Below are positions 32,053-42,027 of a stretch of 64,000 bases of DNA, piece by piece. The stretch is from Robiginitalea biformata HTCC2501. Lineage in GTDB: Bacteria > Bacteroidota > Bacteroidia > Flavobacteriales > Flavobacteriaceae. A program made the position numbers and the translations under genes. Position 1 is the first letter of the stretch. Every line of letters starts with the position of its first letter. Location: NCBI RefSeq assembly GCF_000024125.1, contig NC_013222.1, positions 3,117,501 through 3,181,500 of the forward strand, in the 5' to 3' direction. The notes beneath the pieces are model-generated. The model was given only the letters and a program-made list of their open reading frames with translations, was not told where the DNA came from and searched no databases.

Positions 32053-32802
32053 CTATAAAAGATGAATTTCCCGGTCGCGGAACGGGTTGAGCCGGTTGTG
32101 GTCCGGCGGTAATTCGGTGACCAGGGTATTGATCGCACTGATATCGCAGGTGCGATACCGGTGCTGTGAATTCAGTTTCTCGGAAATACAGAGCAGAATG
32201 GCCTTCCGGGAGGAGGCGATTACGGATTTTTTGACCTGCACCACCTCCCAGTCAAACTCAGTAAGCCCGTGGAGGGCATCCACATACCCGGTTCCGATAA
32301 AGCCGTAGTCCACACGGATATCCGACAGGGCGTGGATGGCGCTGGCCCCGGTGGCAATCTGTGCCTCCCGCGAAATTTTCCCGCCGATCAACACCACCTC
32401 CACCCGTGGCTTGGCCAATAGTTGCAAGGCCACCGGCAGGCTCAGGGTAAAACAGGTCAGGTTCAGGTTCTCGGGCAGTTCCCGGGCGAGTTCCAGGCAG
32501 GTGGTCCCCCCGTCGATAAAGATGACCGAACCGTCCCGGAGGAGGCTCGTCGCTTTCCGGGCGATGGTGCGCTTTTCCTCCAGGGCGTAGGTATTTCCAC
32601 TGCCCGTGGCCGGACTTACAAATCCCAGGGAAACGGCACCGCCGTGTACTTTGCGCAATTTCTGGTCCGCATCGAGTTCCTTGACATCCCGCCGTACGGT
32701 ATCGATGGATACCTCGAGCATTTCGGCCATATCCGTAAGCTGGACCCGGTTGTGGAGGTCCACTTCACTGAGGATGATGCGCTGTCGTTCTTCCTTGAGC
32801 AC
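32053..32802 (-). CDS. DeoR-family transcriptional regulator
   Basis: A 249-residue regulator. I place the start at GTG 32802 (VLKEERQRIILSEV), the usual N-terminus for DeoR proteins; the open frame extends 83 codons further, but that part looks like translated intergenic DNA. A winged helix-turn-helix (VQLTDMAEMLEVSIDTVRRDVKELDADQKLRKVHGGA) is followed by a DeoR sugar-sensing domain with IFIDGGTTCLELAREL and KISREAQIATGASAI. It sits between murQ and the divergent nagB-lmbE gene, so it very likely controls both, with an amino-sugar phosphate as the likely signal. Confidence 0.85.
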   Translation of the reverse strand: MLKEERQRIILSEVDLHNRVQLTDMAEMLEVSIDTVRRDVKELDADQKLRKVHGGAVSLGFVSPATGSGNTYALEEKRTIARKATSLLRDGSVIFIDGGTTCLELARELPENLNLTCFTLSLPVALQLLAKPRVEVVLIGGKISREAQIATGASAIHALSDIRVDYGFIGTGYVDALHGLTEFDWEVVQVKKSVIASSRKAILLCISEKLNSQHRYRTCDISAINTLVTELPPDHNRLNPFRDREIHLL

Positions 32803-32901
32803 GTAAGGCGGTTTTCCGGCAAAGATAGTAAAATCCTGAACCTGCTGTTTTTTGTTGCAGATATTTAATAAATAGTTAAATATTGCATTTAACAGCATAA
32901 T

Positions 32902-32945
32902 AAACTGCAAGAAACTGCAATTATTGGAATTTTTTCTTATTTTTG
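32902..32945 (+). promoter_or_regulatory. nagB promoter with tandem AAACTGCAA operator-like repeats
   Basis: A perfect -7 box TATTTTTG lies at 32938-32945, 27 bases before ATG 32972. Upstream, AAACTGCAA occurs at 32902-32910 and again at 32912-32920, exactly one helical turn apart, and TTGCAG lies near 32857. These are good candidate sites for the DeoR-type regulator encoded next door. Confidence 0.45.
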
Positions 32946-32971
32946 TCCCCGCAAACAACATAAAACTACCC

Positions 32972-34915
32972 ATGACTGAAATTGCAAGCACCGCACCCCA
33001 CGGCACCATCCCGACGGATGACGAATCCCGGAAATTCGAAAAAATCCCCACCCGGATCTACGACAATTCCGATACGGCCTCCTTCCAGGTAGCCACGGAA
33101 ATTTCCCAGCTTATCCGGCAACGCCAGAAGCAGGGCAAAAAAGCCGTCATTGGCCTGGCCACCGGGTCTACCCCCACCAAGGTGTACGATTTCCTGGTAC
33201 AATTCCACCGGGAGGAAGGCCTGAGCTTTAAAAATGTGGTCACCTTTAACCTGGACGAATACTACCCGATGCAACCGGACTCCATCCACAGCTATGTCCG
33301 GTTCATGAACGAACACCTTTTTGACCACATCGACATCAAAAAGGAAAATGTCCATATCCCCGACGGCCAACTCGACAAGGAAGACGTCCGGGATTTTTGC
33401 CGGGATTACGAGGAGCAAATCCGCAAGGCAGGGGGGCTGGACATCCAGGTGCTGGGTATCGGACGGACCGGACATATCGGTTTTAACGAGCCGGGATCCT
33501 CCCTGAAGAGTGTTACGCGGATGGTCCGCCTGGACCGGGTAACCCGCCTGGATGCGGCCAGCGATTTCTTCGGCCTGGAAAACGTACCCACCAAAGCGAT
33601 TACCATGGGGGTTGGGACCATCATGAAGGCCCGGCGCATTGTCCTGATGGCCTGGGGGGAAGGCAAAGCGGGCATTATCCGGCAGGCCGTGGAAGGAAAG
33701 ATCCGGGAATCCGTGCCGGCCACCTTCCTCCAGCACCACCCGAATTGCGAGGTAATCGTGGACCAGGCGGCAGGGTCAGCCCTCACCCGGATGGCGACGC
33801 CCTGGCTGGTTTCGGAATGCGAATGGAACGACGCCCTGATCAAACGGGCCGTGCTCTGGCTGTCCGAAAAGCTGGATATCGCCATCCTGAAGCTCACCAA
33901 CGAGCACTACAACGAATACGGCATGGGGAACCTGGTGGCGGAGATCGGTTCGGCCGAACATATCAACCTGCAGGTATTCAATGCCCTGCAGCGCACTATT
34001 ACCGGATGGCCGGGCGGGAAGCCGAATGCAGACGACAGCAACCGGCCGGAGCGCCGGGAGCCCTATCCCAAGCGATCGCTGATCTTCAGCCCGCACCCGG
34101 ACGACGACGTCATCTCCATGGGCGGGACGCTGTTGCGGCTGGTAGACCAGGGGCACGAAGTTCACGTGGCCTACCAGACATCGGGAAATATCGCCGTGTT
34201 TGACGACGAGGTGATCCGCTTCCTGGACTTTGCCACCGACGTCCAGAAAGACAACCAGGCACTCATGCAGCAGTTTAAAGAGGTACGGGAGTTCCTGGCC
34301 AACAAGGAGCCGGGGGCAGTGGACAGCCGGGAAATCCAGGAGTTCAAAGGGCTCATCCGAAAAGGGGAGGCACTGGCCGCCTGCCGCTACTGCGGGGTGG
34401 ACGAGGCCAACGCCCACTTCCAGAACCTGCCGTTTTACGAAACGGGCACGGTTAAGAAAAAACCGCATTCCGAAGCGGATATTCAAATCACCTACGACCT
34501 GCTGCAACAGATAAAACCCCACCAGATCTTTGCGGCCGGGGACCTCTCGGACCCGCACGGGACGCACCGGGTTTGCCTGCAAATTATCTTCCAGGCCCTG
34601 GAGCGCCTGAAGCAGGAAGGGGCGGAATGGTTGTCGGACTGCTATGTCTGGCTCTACCGGGGCGCCTGGCAGGAATGGGATATTGCAGATATGGAAATGG
34701 CTGTCCCCATCGGGCCCAAAGACATGGAGCGGAAAAAGAATGCCATCTTCAAGCACCAGTCGCAAAAGGACAGTGCCATGTTCCCCGGCAATGACGAGCG
34801 GGAATTCTGGCAACGGGCCGAACAGCGGAACAAGGAGACTGCCCGGAAATACAATGCGCTCGGGATGGCCGAGTACGAGGCGATGGAAGGGTTTGTCCGC
34901 TACCATTTCATGTAA
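32972..34915 (+). CDS. nagB: Glucosamine-6-phosphate deaminase fused to a PIG-L/LmbE deacetylase
   Basis: A 647-residue two-domain enzyme; I chose ATG 32972 (MTEIAST) because the upstream part of the frame is promoter DNA. The N-terminal half is NagB: VIGLATGSTPTKVYDFLV, TFNLDEYYPM, VLGIGRTGHIGFNEPGSS and TMGVGTIMKARRIVLMAWG. After a linker (about 340-370) comes an LmbE/PIG-L metal deacetylase: SLIFSPHPDDDVISMGGTL, with SDPHGTHRVC as the second metal ligand motif. NagB turns GlcN6P into fructose-6-phosphate and ammonia; the fused domain may first remove the acetyl group. It is the exit step of the recycling route. Confidence 0.9.
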   Translation: MTEIASTAPHGTIPTDDESRKFEKIPTRIYDNSDTASFQVATEISQLIRQRQKQGKKAVIGLATGSTPTKVYDFLVQFHREEGLSFKNVVTFNLDEYYPMQPDSIHSYVRFMNEHLFDHIDIKKENVHIPDGQLDKEDVRDFCRDYEEQIRKAGGLDIQVLGIGRTGHIGFNEPGSSLKSVTRMVRLDRVTRLDAASDFFGLENVPTKAITMGVGTIMKARRIVLMAWGEGKAGIIRQAVEGKIRESVPATFLQHHPNCEVIVDQAAGSALTRMATPWLVSECEWNDALIKRAVLWLSEKLDIAILKLTNEHYNEYGMGNLVAEIGSAEHINLQVFNALQRTITGWPGGKPNADDSNRPERREPYPKRSLIFSPHPDDDVISMGGTLLRLVDQGHEVHVAYQTSGNIAVFDDEVIRFLDFATDVQKDNQALMQQFKEVREFLANKEPGAVDSREIQEFKGLIRKGEALAACRYCGVDEANAHFQNLPFYETGTVKKKPHSEADIQITYDLLQQIKPHQIFAAGDLSDPHGTHRVCLQIIFQALERLKQEGAEWLSDCYVWLYRGAWQEWDIADMEMAVPIGPKDMERKKNAIFKHQSQKDSAMFPGNDEREFWQRAEQRNKETARKYNALGMAEYEAMEGFVRYHFM

Positions 34916-34940
34916 CCGAACCGGGATATTCCCCCAACTG

Positions 34941-34975
34941 AGCCCCGGGCCTTCAGGGTCCGGGGCTATTTTTTT
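34941..34975 (+). terminator. Terminator after the nagB fusion gene
   Basis: AGCCCCGG (34941-34948) pairs with CCGGGGCT (34960-34967), with room for further pairing in the loop, then A and T7. It separates the nagB transcript from the ampG-like gene 44 bases on. Confidence 0.85.
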
Positions 34976-35018
34976 ATGCAACCCGGGACATGTCGGACAT
35001 TTCAATTAAATTCGGGCC

Positions 35019-36284
35019 ATGACGCCAAAAGACAAACGGGCCTGGCTATGGGTCCCCACCTTGTATTTTACACAGGGCCTCCCCTACGTCCTGGTAGTCA
35101 CCGTCTCGGTGATCCTCTATAAAAACCTCGGGGTCAGCAACGCGGATATTGGCCTGTATACCAGCTGGCTCTACCTGCCCTGGGTGCTGAAGCCGCTTTG
35201 GAGCCCCTTTGTGGATTTGCGCGGTACCAAACGGAAATGGTTTCTCTCCATGCAGCTCATCATTTCGGCAGCCTTGCTGGCTGCGGGGCTCAGCCTCCCC
35301 ACCAACCAGTTCCTGGTAACCTCCCTGGCCTGTTTCTGGATTGCTGCCTTTGCCTCAGCCACCAACGACATCGCCTCGGACGGTTACTACATGATTGCCC
35401 TGAGCCAGAAAAAACAATCGTTTTTCGTCGGGATGCGGAGTACTTTTTACCGCCTGGCGATGATCACCGGCCAGGGCCTGATTGTTATCCTGGCGGGATT
35501 CCTGGAAAACTATTACGGGGATAATTCCAGGGCCTGGTCCGTTACCCTGACGGCCACGGCCGGGCTGATGCTGCTGATGACCCTCTCCAACTATTTTGCC
35601 ACCCCGGCCTACGAAACCGCCCAGCCCGCCGAGGGCGACCGCAGCTTCTGGGCCATTTTCAGGAGTTTTTTCGAAAAGCCGCATATCGGGTGGGCGCTGG
35701 CCTTTATCCTCACCTACCGGCTCGGGGAGTCCCAGCTGGTTAAAATGGCCGCGCCTTTCCTGTTGGACGACCCGGATTCCGGGGGGCTGGCGTATTCCAC
35801 GGAAGCCGTGGGAACCATCTACGGAACCGTCGGGGTGATCTGCCTCTCGGCAGGGGGCATCCTGGGGGGGATCCTGATTTCCCGGGACGGGCTCAGGCGC
35901 TGGATGCTGCCAATGATCCTCTCCCTGAACCTGCCCAATGTGCTCTATGCTATTCTCGCCATTACCCAGTCCGACCAGACCTGGGCAGTTGTCGGGACGG
36001 TGGTTGCCGAACAATTCGGATACGGATTTGGGTTTGCCGCCTTTCTGATCTACCTGATCTACCTGGCGGACGGACCGTTTAAGACCGCGCATTACGCCAT
36101 TGCCACGGGTTTTATGGCCCTGGGCATGATGCTCCCCGGCATGATCAGCGGCTACATGCAGCAGTGGCTCGGGTACGGGGGGTTCTTTGTCTGGGTGGTG
36201 ATCGCCGCCCTGCCGGCCCTGCTGATGCTTTCAAAAATTCGTTACCCCGCCGACTACGGCAAAAAATCCGCTTCCGATGCCTGA
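35019..36284 (+). CDS. ampG: AmpG-like muropeptide permease (MFS)
   Basis: A 421-residue major facilitator with about 12 helices. The start LYFTQGLPYVLVVTVSVILYKNLGVSNADIGLYTSWLYLPWVLKPLWSPFVD is typical of AmpG-type transporters (QGLPYV...W..KPLW.P..D). AmpG brings anhydromuropeptides from the periplasm to the cytoplasm. The gene overlaps the nagZ-like gene by 8 bases. Its neighbours (AnmK, MurQ, NagZ) support this role over other MFS functions. The Bacteroidota version differs from the E. coli protein, so substrate range is an inference. Confidence 0.82.
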   Translation: MTPKDKRAWLWVPTLYFTQGLPYVLVVTVSVILYKNLGVSNADIGLYTSWLYLPWVLKPLWSPFVDLRGTKRKWFLSMQLIISAALLAAGLSLPTNQFLVTSLACFWIAAFASATNDIASDGYYMIALSQKKQSFFVGMRSTFYRLAMITGQGLIVILAGFLENYYGDNSRAWSVTLTATAGLMLLMTLSNYFATPAYETAQPAEGDRSFWAIFRSFFEKPHIGWALAFILTYRLGESQLVKMAAPFLLDDPDSGGLAYSTEAVGTIYGTVGVICLSAGGILGGILISRDGLRRWMLPMILSLNLPNVLYAILAITQSDQTWAVVGTVVAEQFGYGFGFAAFLIYLIYLADGPFKTAHYAIATGFMALGMMLPGMISGYMQQWLGYGGFFVWVVIAALPALLMLSKIRYPADYGKKSASDA

Positions 36285-37881
36285 CACCCGCCCGGTAGAA
36301 CACATGCTGCGCCACACTACCCGGGAAGAACAGGTGGGCCAGCTCTTTATGCCCGCGGCCTTTATCAACGATACGGAGGAGGCCATAGTGCGCCTGGAGG
36401 AGTTGATCCGGGAATTCCACATCGGCGGCCTTTGCTTTTTCCACAGCCCGGCCAGCGCCGCCACCAATTTTGAGGGAAAAAAGGAAATCCCCCACAACCC
36501 GGACAGCCTGGGGACCCTGAAAGAACTGATCCGCCGCTACCAGCGGGCTGCCCGATACCCGCTGCTGATCGCCATGGATGCGGAATGGGGCCTGGCCATG
36601 CGGGTCGAAAACGGGGAGCCTTACCCGTACGCCCTCTGCCTGGGGGCCCTGTCGGATCGGGACCCGCTGCTCTACCAGGTAGGACTGCGAATGGCCGCCG
36701 ACTGCCGGGATGCCGGCATCCACTGGAACCTGGCCCCGGTTGCTGACGTGAATTGCAACCCGGGGAACCCGGTGATTGGCTACCGGGCCTTCGGGACCAC
36801 CCCGGAGGGGGTCGCCCGCCGCGCCTCGCTTTTTTACCGGGGCCTCAAAGACGGGGGCATCCTGGGTTGTGGGAAACACTTCCCGGGCCATGGGGATACC
36901 GCCGTAGATTCCCACCTGGCGCTTCCTGCTATCGATAAAGGAGCGGCGGAACTGGAATCCACGGAATTCGTCCCGTTCCGACGACTTGTGGCGGAAGGGG
37001 TTGACGCCATTATGACCGGGCACCTGGCCGTGCCCGCCCTGGACCCGGAAGGCCTGCCGGCCAGTTTATCCCCCGCCGTCATCGGCCAGGGCATCCGGCA
37101 AAATCTGGGGTTTGACGGGGCAGTTATCAGCGATGCCCTGAATATGCACGCGGTGAGCAAAAATTATCCGGGTCCCGGGGAGGTGGCCTGGCGGGCCTTT
37201 GCCGCCGGGAACGACATGCTCTGCTTTGCCGAAGACATCCCGGAGGCCCACCGGCGGATATGCCGGGAAGGGGAAACCGACCAGATTGAAGCTTCCTTCC
37301 GTCGGGTCTGGCAATTGAAAGAACGCGTCCGGGAAGTCGGATCCAAGCCGGTACAACCGGCCCATTCCCCGGCCGGACTCCGCCGGGAACTCGCCGCAAA
37401 ATGCCTGACGGAGGCTCGCGCAGATGGGGAACCTGCCGCCTTCCTCGGCGAAGGCCCGGTCACTGTCGTACTTGCAGGCAGGGACCTGCTGCCTTTTCAT
37501 GCGGGGATCCGGGATCAATTCCAGGCGGATTTCCTGGAATGGGACCTGGCCGCAGACCGGCCGGAAGCCCTCCCCATGCCGGGCACCCAAAAAATCCTGA
37601 TCGCCCTGCAACCCCCTGCCCTGAAACCTGCAGGAAATTTTGGCATCTCGGCTGCCGCCCTCCGGGCCCTCGATGCATTGATGGAGAATCACCGGGTCTG
37701 GCTCTGCCACTTCGGGAATCCGTATGCCCTGAATCTGTTGCAAACAGACCGGGTTGCAGGGATCCTGGTAGCCTACCTGCCGTTGGCGGAATTTCAACAG
37801 CAGGCCCTTGCTTATTTTCGGGGGGAGGCACGCCCGGCAGGCGAGCTGCCCATCCAACTGAAACCGTCCCGGAACGGTTAA
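36277..37881 (+). CDS. nagZ: Glycoside hydrolase family 3 beta-N-acetylglucosaminidase, NagZ-like
   Basis: A 534-residue cytoplasmic enzyme (no signal peptide). The NagZ signature KHFPGHGDTAVDSH is present (near 193-206), with the His/Asp dyad and an upstream AMDAEWGLAMR; the nucleophile Asp lies in AVISDALNM. It would release GlcNAc from anhydro-muropeptides. It is longer than the E. coli protein (341 residues); the extra C-terminal 180 residues form a second alpha/beta GH3_C-like domain, as in two-domain NagZ enzymes. It overlaps the AmpG-like gene by 8 bases and is followed by anmK after 33 bases. Confidence 0.85.
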   Translation: MPDTRPVEHMLRHTTREEQVGQLFMPAAFINDTEEAIVRLEELIREFHIGGLCFFHSPASAATNFEGKKEIPHNPDSLGTLKELIRRYQRAARYPLLIAMDAEWGLAMRVENGEPYPYALCLGALSDRDPLLYQVGLRMAADCRDAGIHWNLAPVADVNCNPGNPVIGYRAFGTTPEGVARRASLFYRGLKDGGILGCGKHFPGHGDTAVDSHLALPAIDKGAAELESTEFVPFRRLVAEGVDAIMTGHLAVPALDPEGLPASLSPAVIGQGIRQNLGFDGAVISDALNMHAVSKNYPGPGEVAWRAFAAGNDMLCFAEDIPEAHRRICREGETDQIEASFRRVWQLKERVREVGSKPVQPAHSPAGLRRELAAKCLTEARADGEPAAFLGEGPVTVVLAGRDLLPFHAGIRDQFQADFLEWDLAADRPEALPMPGTQKILIALQPPALKPAGNFGISAAALRALDALMENHRVWLCHFGNPYALNLLQTDRVAGILVAYLPLAEFQQQALAYFRGEARPAGELPIQLKPSRNG

Positions 37882-37914
37882 ACAACACGGCGTAAACCAA
37901 TTAAATGAACTGGC

Positions 37915-39036
37915 ATGAATGACTTTCGCATACTTGGCATGATGTCCGGGACCTCCCTGGACGGCCTGGACCTGGTCCTTGCACACCTGACCGAATCGGA
38001 AGGCGCCTGGGGGTACAAAATCCTGGCGTCCGGCTGCCTGGATTACGAACCAAAAATGCGGCAACGGCTCCAGGCTGCCATTGAAATGGACGTGGGCGGG
38101 CTCCTGGCTTTCCACACGGAATACGGTAAGTGGTTGGGGGATCAGGCAGCGAAATTCCTGGCAGCGCAGCACGAACCGGCCGATGCGGTGGCGAGCCATG
38201 GGCATACGGTACACCACCGACCGGAAGCCGGTTTTACCTTCCAACTGGGCTGCCCCCAGGAGGTGGCCCTGCGCACCGGGGTTCCGTGTATCGGGGATTT
38301 CCGTTCCCTGGATATCCGGCTCGGCGGGCAGGGGGCACCCCTGGTACCCATTGGCGACCGGTTGCTATTCGGGTCGTACGACTTCTGCCTGAACCTGGGG
38401 GGCATCAGCAATATTTCCTTTGAACGCATGGGCAAACGCACCGCTTTTGACATCGGGATTGCGAACATGCTGCTCAACCACCTGAGTAGTGAATCTGGCC
38501 GGGCCTATGACGCCGGCGGGGCCCTGGCCCGGAGCGGAAAGGTGCTTCCCGACCTGCTAAAGGCCCTGGACAACCTGCCCTATTACCGCCAACCCTTCCC
38601 AAAATCCACAGGTTACGAGTGGTTCCGGGACCAGATCATCCCGCTATTGAATGCGCACCCGGGCTCACCGGAAGACCGCTTGCGTACAGCGACCGTCCAC
38701 GTTGCCGGCACGGTGGCCCGGCAAATAGACGAACTGGCCGGGGGAAGCCCCGCTACGGTATTGGTCACCGGCGGTGGGGCGTACAACGATTTTCTCATGG
38801 AACAGATCCGGGAGGGAATGCACCCGGATATCCGGGTACATATACCCCACGACGGCCTGGTCGAAAACAAGGAGGCGCTGGTTTTTGCCCTGCTTGGGGC
38901 GCTGCGGCTCAGCGGTTCGGTAAATGTCCTTTCGTCCGTAACGGGTGCCCGCAAGGATTCCTGCTCGGGGATACTTTACCTGCCGGAGGTGTCCGGCGGC
39001 CAGCGACCGCCCGGATCCGGTATTTTGGGGGGCTAG
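37915..39036 (+). CDS. anmK: Anhydro-N-acetylmuramic acid kinase
   Basis: A 373-residue AnmK. It opens the 1,6-anhydro ring of anhydro-MurNAc with ATP, giving MurNAc-6-phosphate for MurQ. Family signatures: [16 protein letters not shown] at the start, [48 protein letters not shown] and [16 protein letters not shown]. The last 35 residues are less conserved and polar. It is the last gene of the plus-strand unit and overlaps the convergent carboxylase gene by 4 bases. Confidence 0.94.
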   Translation: MNDFRILGMMSGTSLDGLDLVLAHLTESEGAWGYKILASGCLDYEPKMRQRLQAAIEMDVGGLLAFHTEYGKWLGDQAAKFLAAQHEPADAVASHGHTVHHRPEAGFTFQLGCPQEVALRTGVPCIGDFRSLDIRLGGQGAPLVPIGDRLLFGSYDFCLNLGGISNISFERMGKRTAFDIGIANMLLNHLSSESGRAYDAGGALARSGKVLPDLLKALDNLPYYRQPFPKSTGYEWFRDQIIPLLNAHPGSPEDRLRTATVHVAGTVARQIDELAGGSPATVLVTGGGAYNDFLMEQIREGMHPDIRVHIPHDGLVENKEALVFALLGALRLSGSVNVLSSVTGARKDSCSGILYLPEVSGGQRPPGSGILGG

Positions 39037-40574
39037 AGCGGGATGTTCCCGTGTTTGCGTTTTGGGGCGTCCACCTGCTTGTTTTCCAGGGAAGCAAATC
39101 CCCGGATGAGTTTACGGCGGGTCTCCCCGGGCAGGATGACCTCATCGATAAACCCGCGGCCTGCGGCCCGGTAGGGGTTTGCAAATTTTTCCGCGTATTC
39201 CGCTTCCTTCTCAGCCAGCTTTTTCTCAGGGTCTTCCGCCTTGGCGATTTCCTTCCGGAAGATGATCTCACTGGCACCCTTGGCCCCCATCACAGCTATT
39301 TCGGCCCCCGGCCAGGCGTAATTCAGGTCGGCCCCTATGTGTTTGGAGTTCATCACATCGTAGGCCCCGCCGTACGCCTTCCGGGTGATCAGCGTAATCC
39401 GGGGGACGGTGGCCTCGCTCAGGGCATAGAGCAACTTGGCGCCGTGCACAATGATGCCGTTCCATTCCTGGTCGGTCCCTGGCAGGAAGCCCGGCACATC
39501 CACCAGGACCAGGAGCGGGATGTTGAAGCAATCGCAAAACCGCGTAAAGCGGGCTGCCTTGCGGGAACTGTCCCGGTCCAGGACACCGGCCAGGGAGAGG
39601 GGCTGGTTGGCGACAATCCCCACGGTCTTCCCGGCCAGGCGCGCGAACCCCGTAAGGATGTTGTCTGCGTATTCCGCATGGATTTCATAAAAGGATTCCG
39701 CATCGACAATCCCTTCGATCACCGCCCGCATATCATAAGGCTGGTTCGGGTTGTCCGGCACCAGGTTCCCCAGGTCCTCCCGCCATTCCGACCCGAGTTC
39801 AAAGGGAACGGACGGCGGGAGTTCCCGGTTGTTCTGGGGCAGGTAGGTGAGTAATTTTTTCAGGTCCTGCAGGCAGGCCGCGTCGTTGGGAGCCGTGCGG
39901 TGTGCCACCCCGGATTTCGAGGCATGGGTACGCGCCCCGCCCAACTCTTCGGAATCCACTTCTTCGTTGGTGACGGTACGGACCACGTTGGGACCGGTGA
40001 CAAACATGTAGCTGGTCTGCTCCACCATCACGATGAAATCCGTGAGGGCCGGGGAATACACCGCCCCCCCGGCGCAGGGGCCCATAATAGCGGATAGTTG
40101 CGGCACCACCCCGGAGGCCTGCACATTCCGGTAAAAGATATCGGCGTACCCCGCCAGCGAACGGACGCCCTCCTGGATTCGTGCTCCCCCGGAATCGTTG
40201 AGCCCAATCACCGGGGCCCCGGCTTTTACGGCCAGGTCCATGAGCTTACAGATCTTCTCCGCGTGGGTTTCCGACAGGGAGCCGCCAAAAATGGTGAAAT
40301 CCTGGGCGTAGACGTACGCCAGCCGGCCGTTGATGGTCCCGTACCCGGTCACCACGCCGTCTCCATAGTACTGTTGGTCGGCCATGCCGAAGTCCGTGGT
40401 CCGATGCGTCACCAGGCTGCCGAGTTCCTCGAACGACCCGGCATCCAGCAGATAGCGGATGCGCTCCCGGGCGGTAAGTTTCTTTTTCTCGTGTTGCTTT
40501 TCAATCCGTTTTTCACCCCCTCCTTTCAGGGCCTCCGCCCGGCGGCGGTTCAATTCCTCATGGCTTTCTTTCAT
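39033..40574 (-). CDS. pccB: Acyl-CoA (propionyl-CoA) carboxylase, carboxyltransferase subunit
   Basis: A 513-residue carboxyltransferase of the PccB type. It has two crotonase-like halves: the first with [19 protein letters not shown] and [14 protein letters not shown], the second with [32 protein letters not shown] and [24 protein letters not shown]. It moves CO2 from carboxybiotin to propionyl-CoA, giving methylmalonyl-CoA. Three bases separate it from the biotin carboxylase gene upstream. Mutase genes lie 4 kb away, which supports propionyl-CoA over acetyl-CoA as substrate. Confidence 0.9.
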   Translation of the reverse strand: MKESHEELNRRRAEALKGGGEKRIEKQHEKKKLTARERIRYLLDAGSFEELGSLVTHRTTDFGMADQQYYGDGVVTGYGTINGRLAYVYAQDFTIFGGSLSETHAEKICKLMDLAVKAGAPVIGLNDSGGARIQEGVRSLAGYADIFYRNVQASGVVPQLSAIMGPCAGGAVYSPALTDFIVMVEQTSYMFVTGPNVVRTVTNEEVDSEELGGARTHASKSGVAHRTAPNDAACLQDLKKLLTYLPQNNRELPPSVPFELGSEWREDLGNLVPDNPNQPYDMRAVIEGIVDAESFYEIHAEYADNILTGFARLAGKTVGIVANQPLSLAGVLDRDSSRKAARFTRFCDCFNIPLLVLVDVPGFLPGTDQEWNGIIVHGAKLLYALSEATVPRITLITRKAYGGAYDVMNSKHIGADLNYAWPGAEIAVMGAKGASEIIFRKEIAKAEDPEKKLAEKEAEYAEKFANPYRAAGRGFIDEVILPGETRRKLIRGFASLENKQVDAPKRKHGNIPL

Positions 40575-40577
40575 CGG

Positions 40578-42020
40578 TCAGTGCGTATTGGTGCTTAAGT
40601 GGTCGAGGTGTTTCAGATAGGCGTTCAGGGCCACGCGCGCGGCAACGGATGCCTCCCGGTCCAGGTCGGCTTCCAGGGCTTCCGGGGAATAGTGTTCCTT
40701 GACAAAATGCGTGGTGAAATCCCCGCTCGTAAAGGCGGGGTGCCTGCACACGAAATCCCCGAAAGGCAGGGTGGTGGCTACCCCGGCCACCCGGTAATCC
40801 GCAATGGCTTCCCGCATCCGCCGGATCGCGGCCGGCCGGTCGGCCCCGTAGGTAATCAGTTTCGCGAGCATCGGGTCGTAGTAGATCGGCACCTGCATGC
40901 CCTCTCGGTATCCGTCGTCCACCCGGATGCCGGGGCCGGATGGGGGACGGTAAATCTCCAACAGGCCCACGCTCGGCATAAAATCCTGCAGGGGGTCCTC
41001 TGCGTATACCCGGAGTTCCAGGGCATGTCCGCTGATCTGAAGCTCCTCCTGCCGGACGGGCAGCGGCTCCCCCCGGGCCACGCGGATCTGCAATTCCACC
41101 AGGTCGAGCCCCGTGATCAGTTCGGTAACCGGGTGTTCTACCTGCAGGCGCGTATTCATTTCCAGGAAGTAGAAATTGTGGTCGGCATCCAGCAGGAATT
41201 CCACGGTGCCGGCCCCCAGGTAGTTGCAGGCCCGCGCTACATCCACGGCTGCCCGCCCCATGCGTTCCCGCAGTTCCGGGGTCAGCACCGCAGACGGGGC
41301 CTCCTCCACCACCTTCTGATGCCGTCGCTGGATGCTGCATTCCCGTTCAAAGAGGTGGATGGCATTGCCGTGCGTATCGCAGAGTACCTGGATTTCAATA
41401 TGCCGGGGGGCGGCTACGTATTTTTCAATAAATACGGAACCGTCCCCGAAAGCCGATTTCGCCTCGCTGGTTGCCCGTTCTATCTGGGCGTGCAAATCGG
41501 CCTCCCGCTCCACCACGCGCATGCCCTTTCCGCCGCCGCCTGCAGCCGCCTTGATCAGGATCGGGTAGCCGATTTCCGCGGCGATCTCCCGAATCCTGTC
41601 CGCGTCGCTGACGGGTTCATCCGTCCCGGGCACCAGGGGGATGTCGTAGGGTTGGACCGATTTTTTTGCGGCGAGTTTATCCCCCATGGTTTGGATGGCG
41701 TCTGGTTTCGGGCCGATAAATACGAGCCCGGCTGCCTCGACGGCCCGCGCAAATGCCGCATTTTCACTGAGGAACCCGTAACCGGGATGAATGGCATCTG
41801 CCCCGGTTTCCCGGGCTGCTGCCAGGATTTTTTCCTCCTGCAGATAGGACTCGGACGACGGGGCGGGGCCGATACATACCGCCTGGTCCGCGGCCAGTAC
41901 GTGCGGGGCGTCCCGGTCGGCTTCCGAATAGACGGCTACCGTGGCAATGCCCATTCGGTGGGCCGTGCGCATTACCCGCAGGGCGATTTCGCCCCGGTTG
42001 GCAATCAAAATTTTCTCCAT
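40578..42020 (-). CDS. pccA: Biotin carboxylase subunit of acyl-CoA carboxylase
   Basis: A 480-residue ATP-grasp biotin carboxylase; ATG 42020 (MEKILIANRGEIALRVMRT) is the standard start, 35 codons inside the longer open frame. Seen: the Gly-rich loop IKAAAGGGGKGMR, EKYVAAPRHIEIQVL, ERECSIQRRHQKVVEEAPS and EMNTRLQVEHPVTE. It charges the carrier protein's biotin with bicarbonate. It lacks the biotinyl domain, which is encoded by the next gene upstream, so the enzyme is a three-subunit type. Could serve acetyl-CoA carboxylase, but its gene partners favour propionyl-CoA. Confidence 0.88.
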   Translation of the reverse strand: MEKILIANRGEIALRVMRTAHRMGIATVAVYSEADRDAPHVLAADQAVCIGPAPSSESYLQEEKILAAARETGADAIHPGYGFLSENAAFARAVEAAGLVFIGPKPDAIQTMGDKLAAKKSVQPYDIPLVPGTDEPVSDADRIREIAAEIGYPILIKAAAGGGGKGMRVVEREADLHAQIERATSEAKSAFGDGSVFIEKYVAAPRHIEIQVLCDTHGNAIHLFERECSIQRRHQKVVEEAPSAVLTPELRERMGRAAVDVARACNYLGAGTVEFLLDADHNFYFLEMNTRLQVEHPVTELITGLDLVELQIRVARGEPLPVRQEELQISGHALELRVYAEDPLQDFMPSVGLLEIYRPPSGPGIRVDDGYREGMQVPIYYDPMLAKLITYGADRPAAIRRMREAIADYRVAGVATTLPFGDFVCRHPAFTSGDFTTHFVKEHYSPEALEADLDREASVAARVALNAYLKHLDHLSTNTH

Positions 42021-42027
42021 GGTGCAA

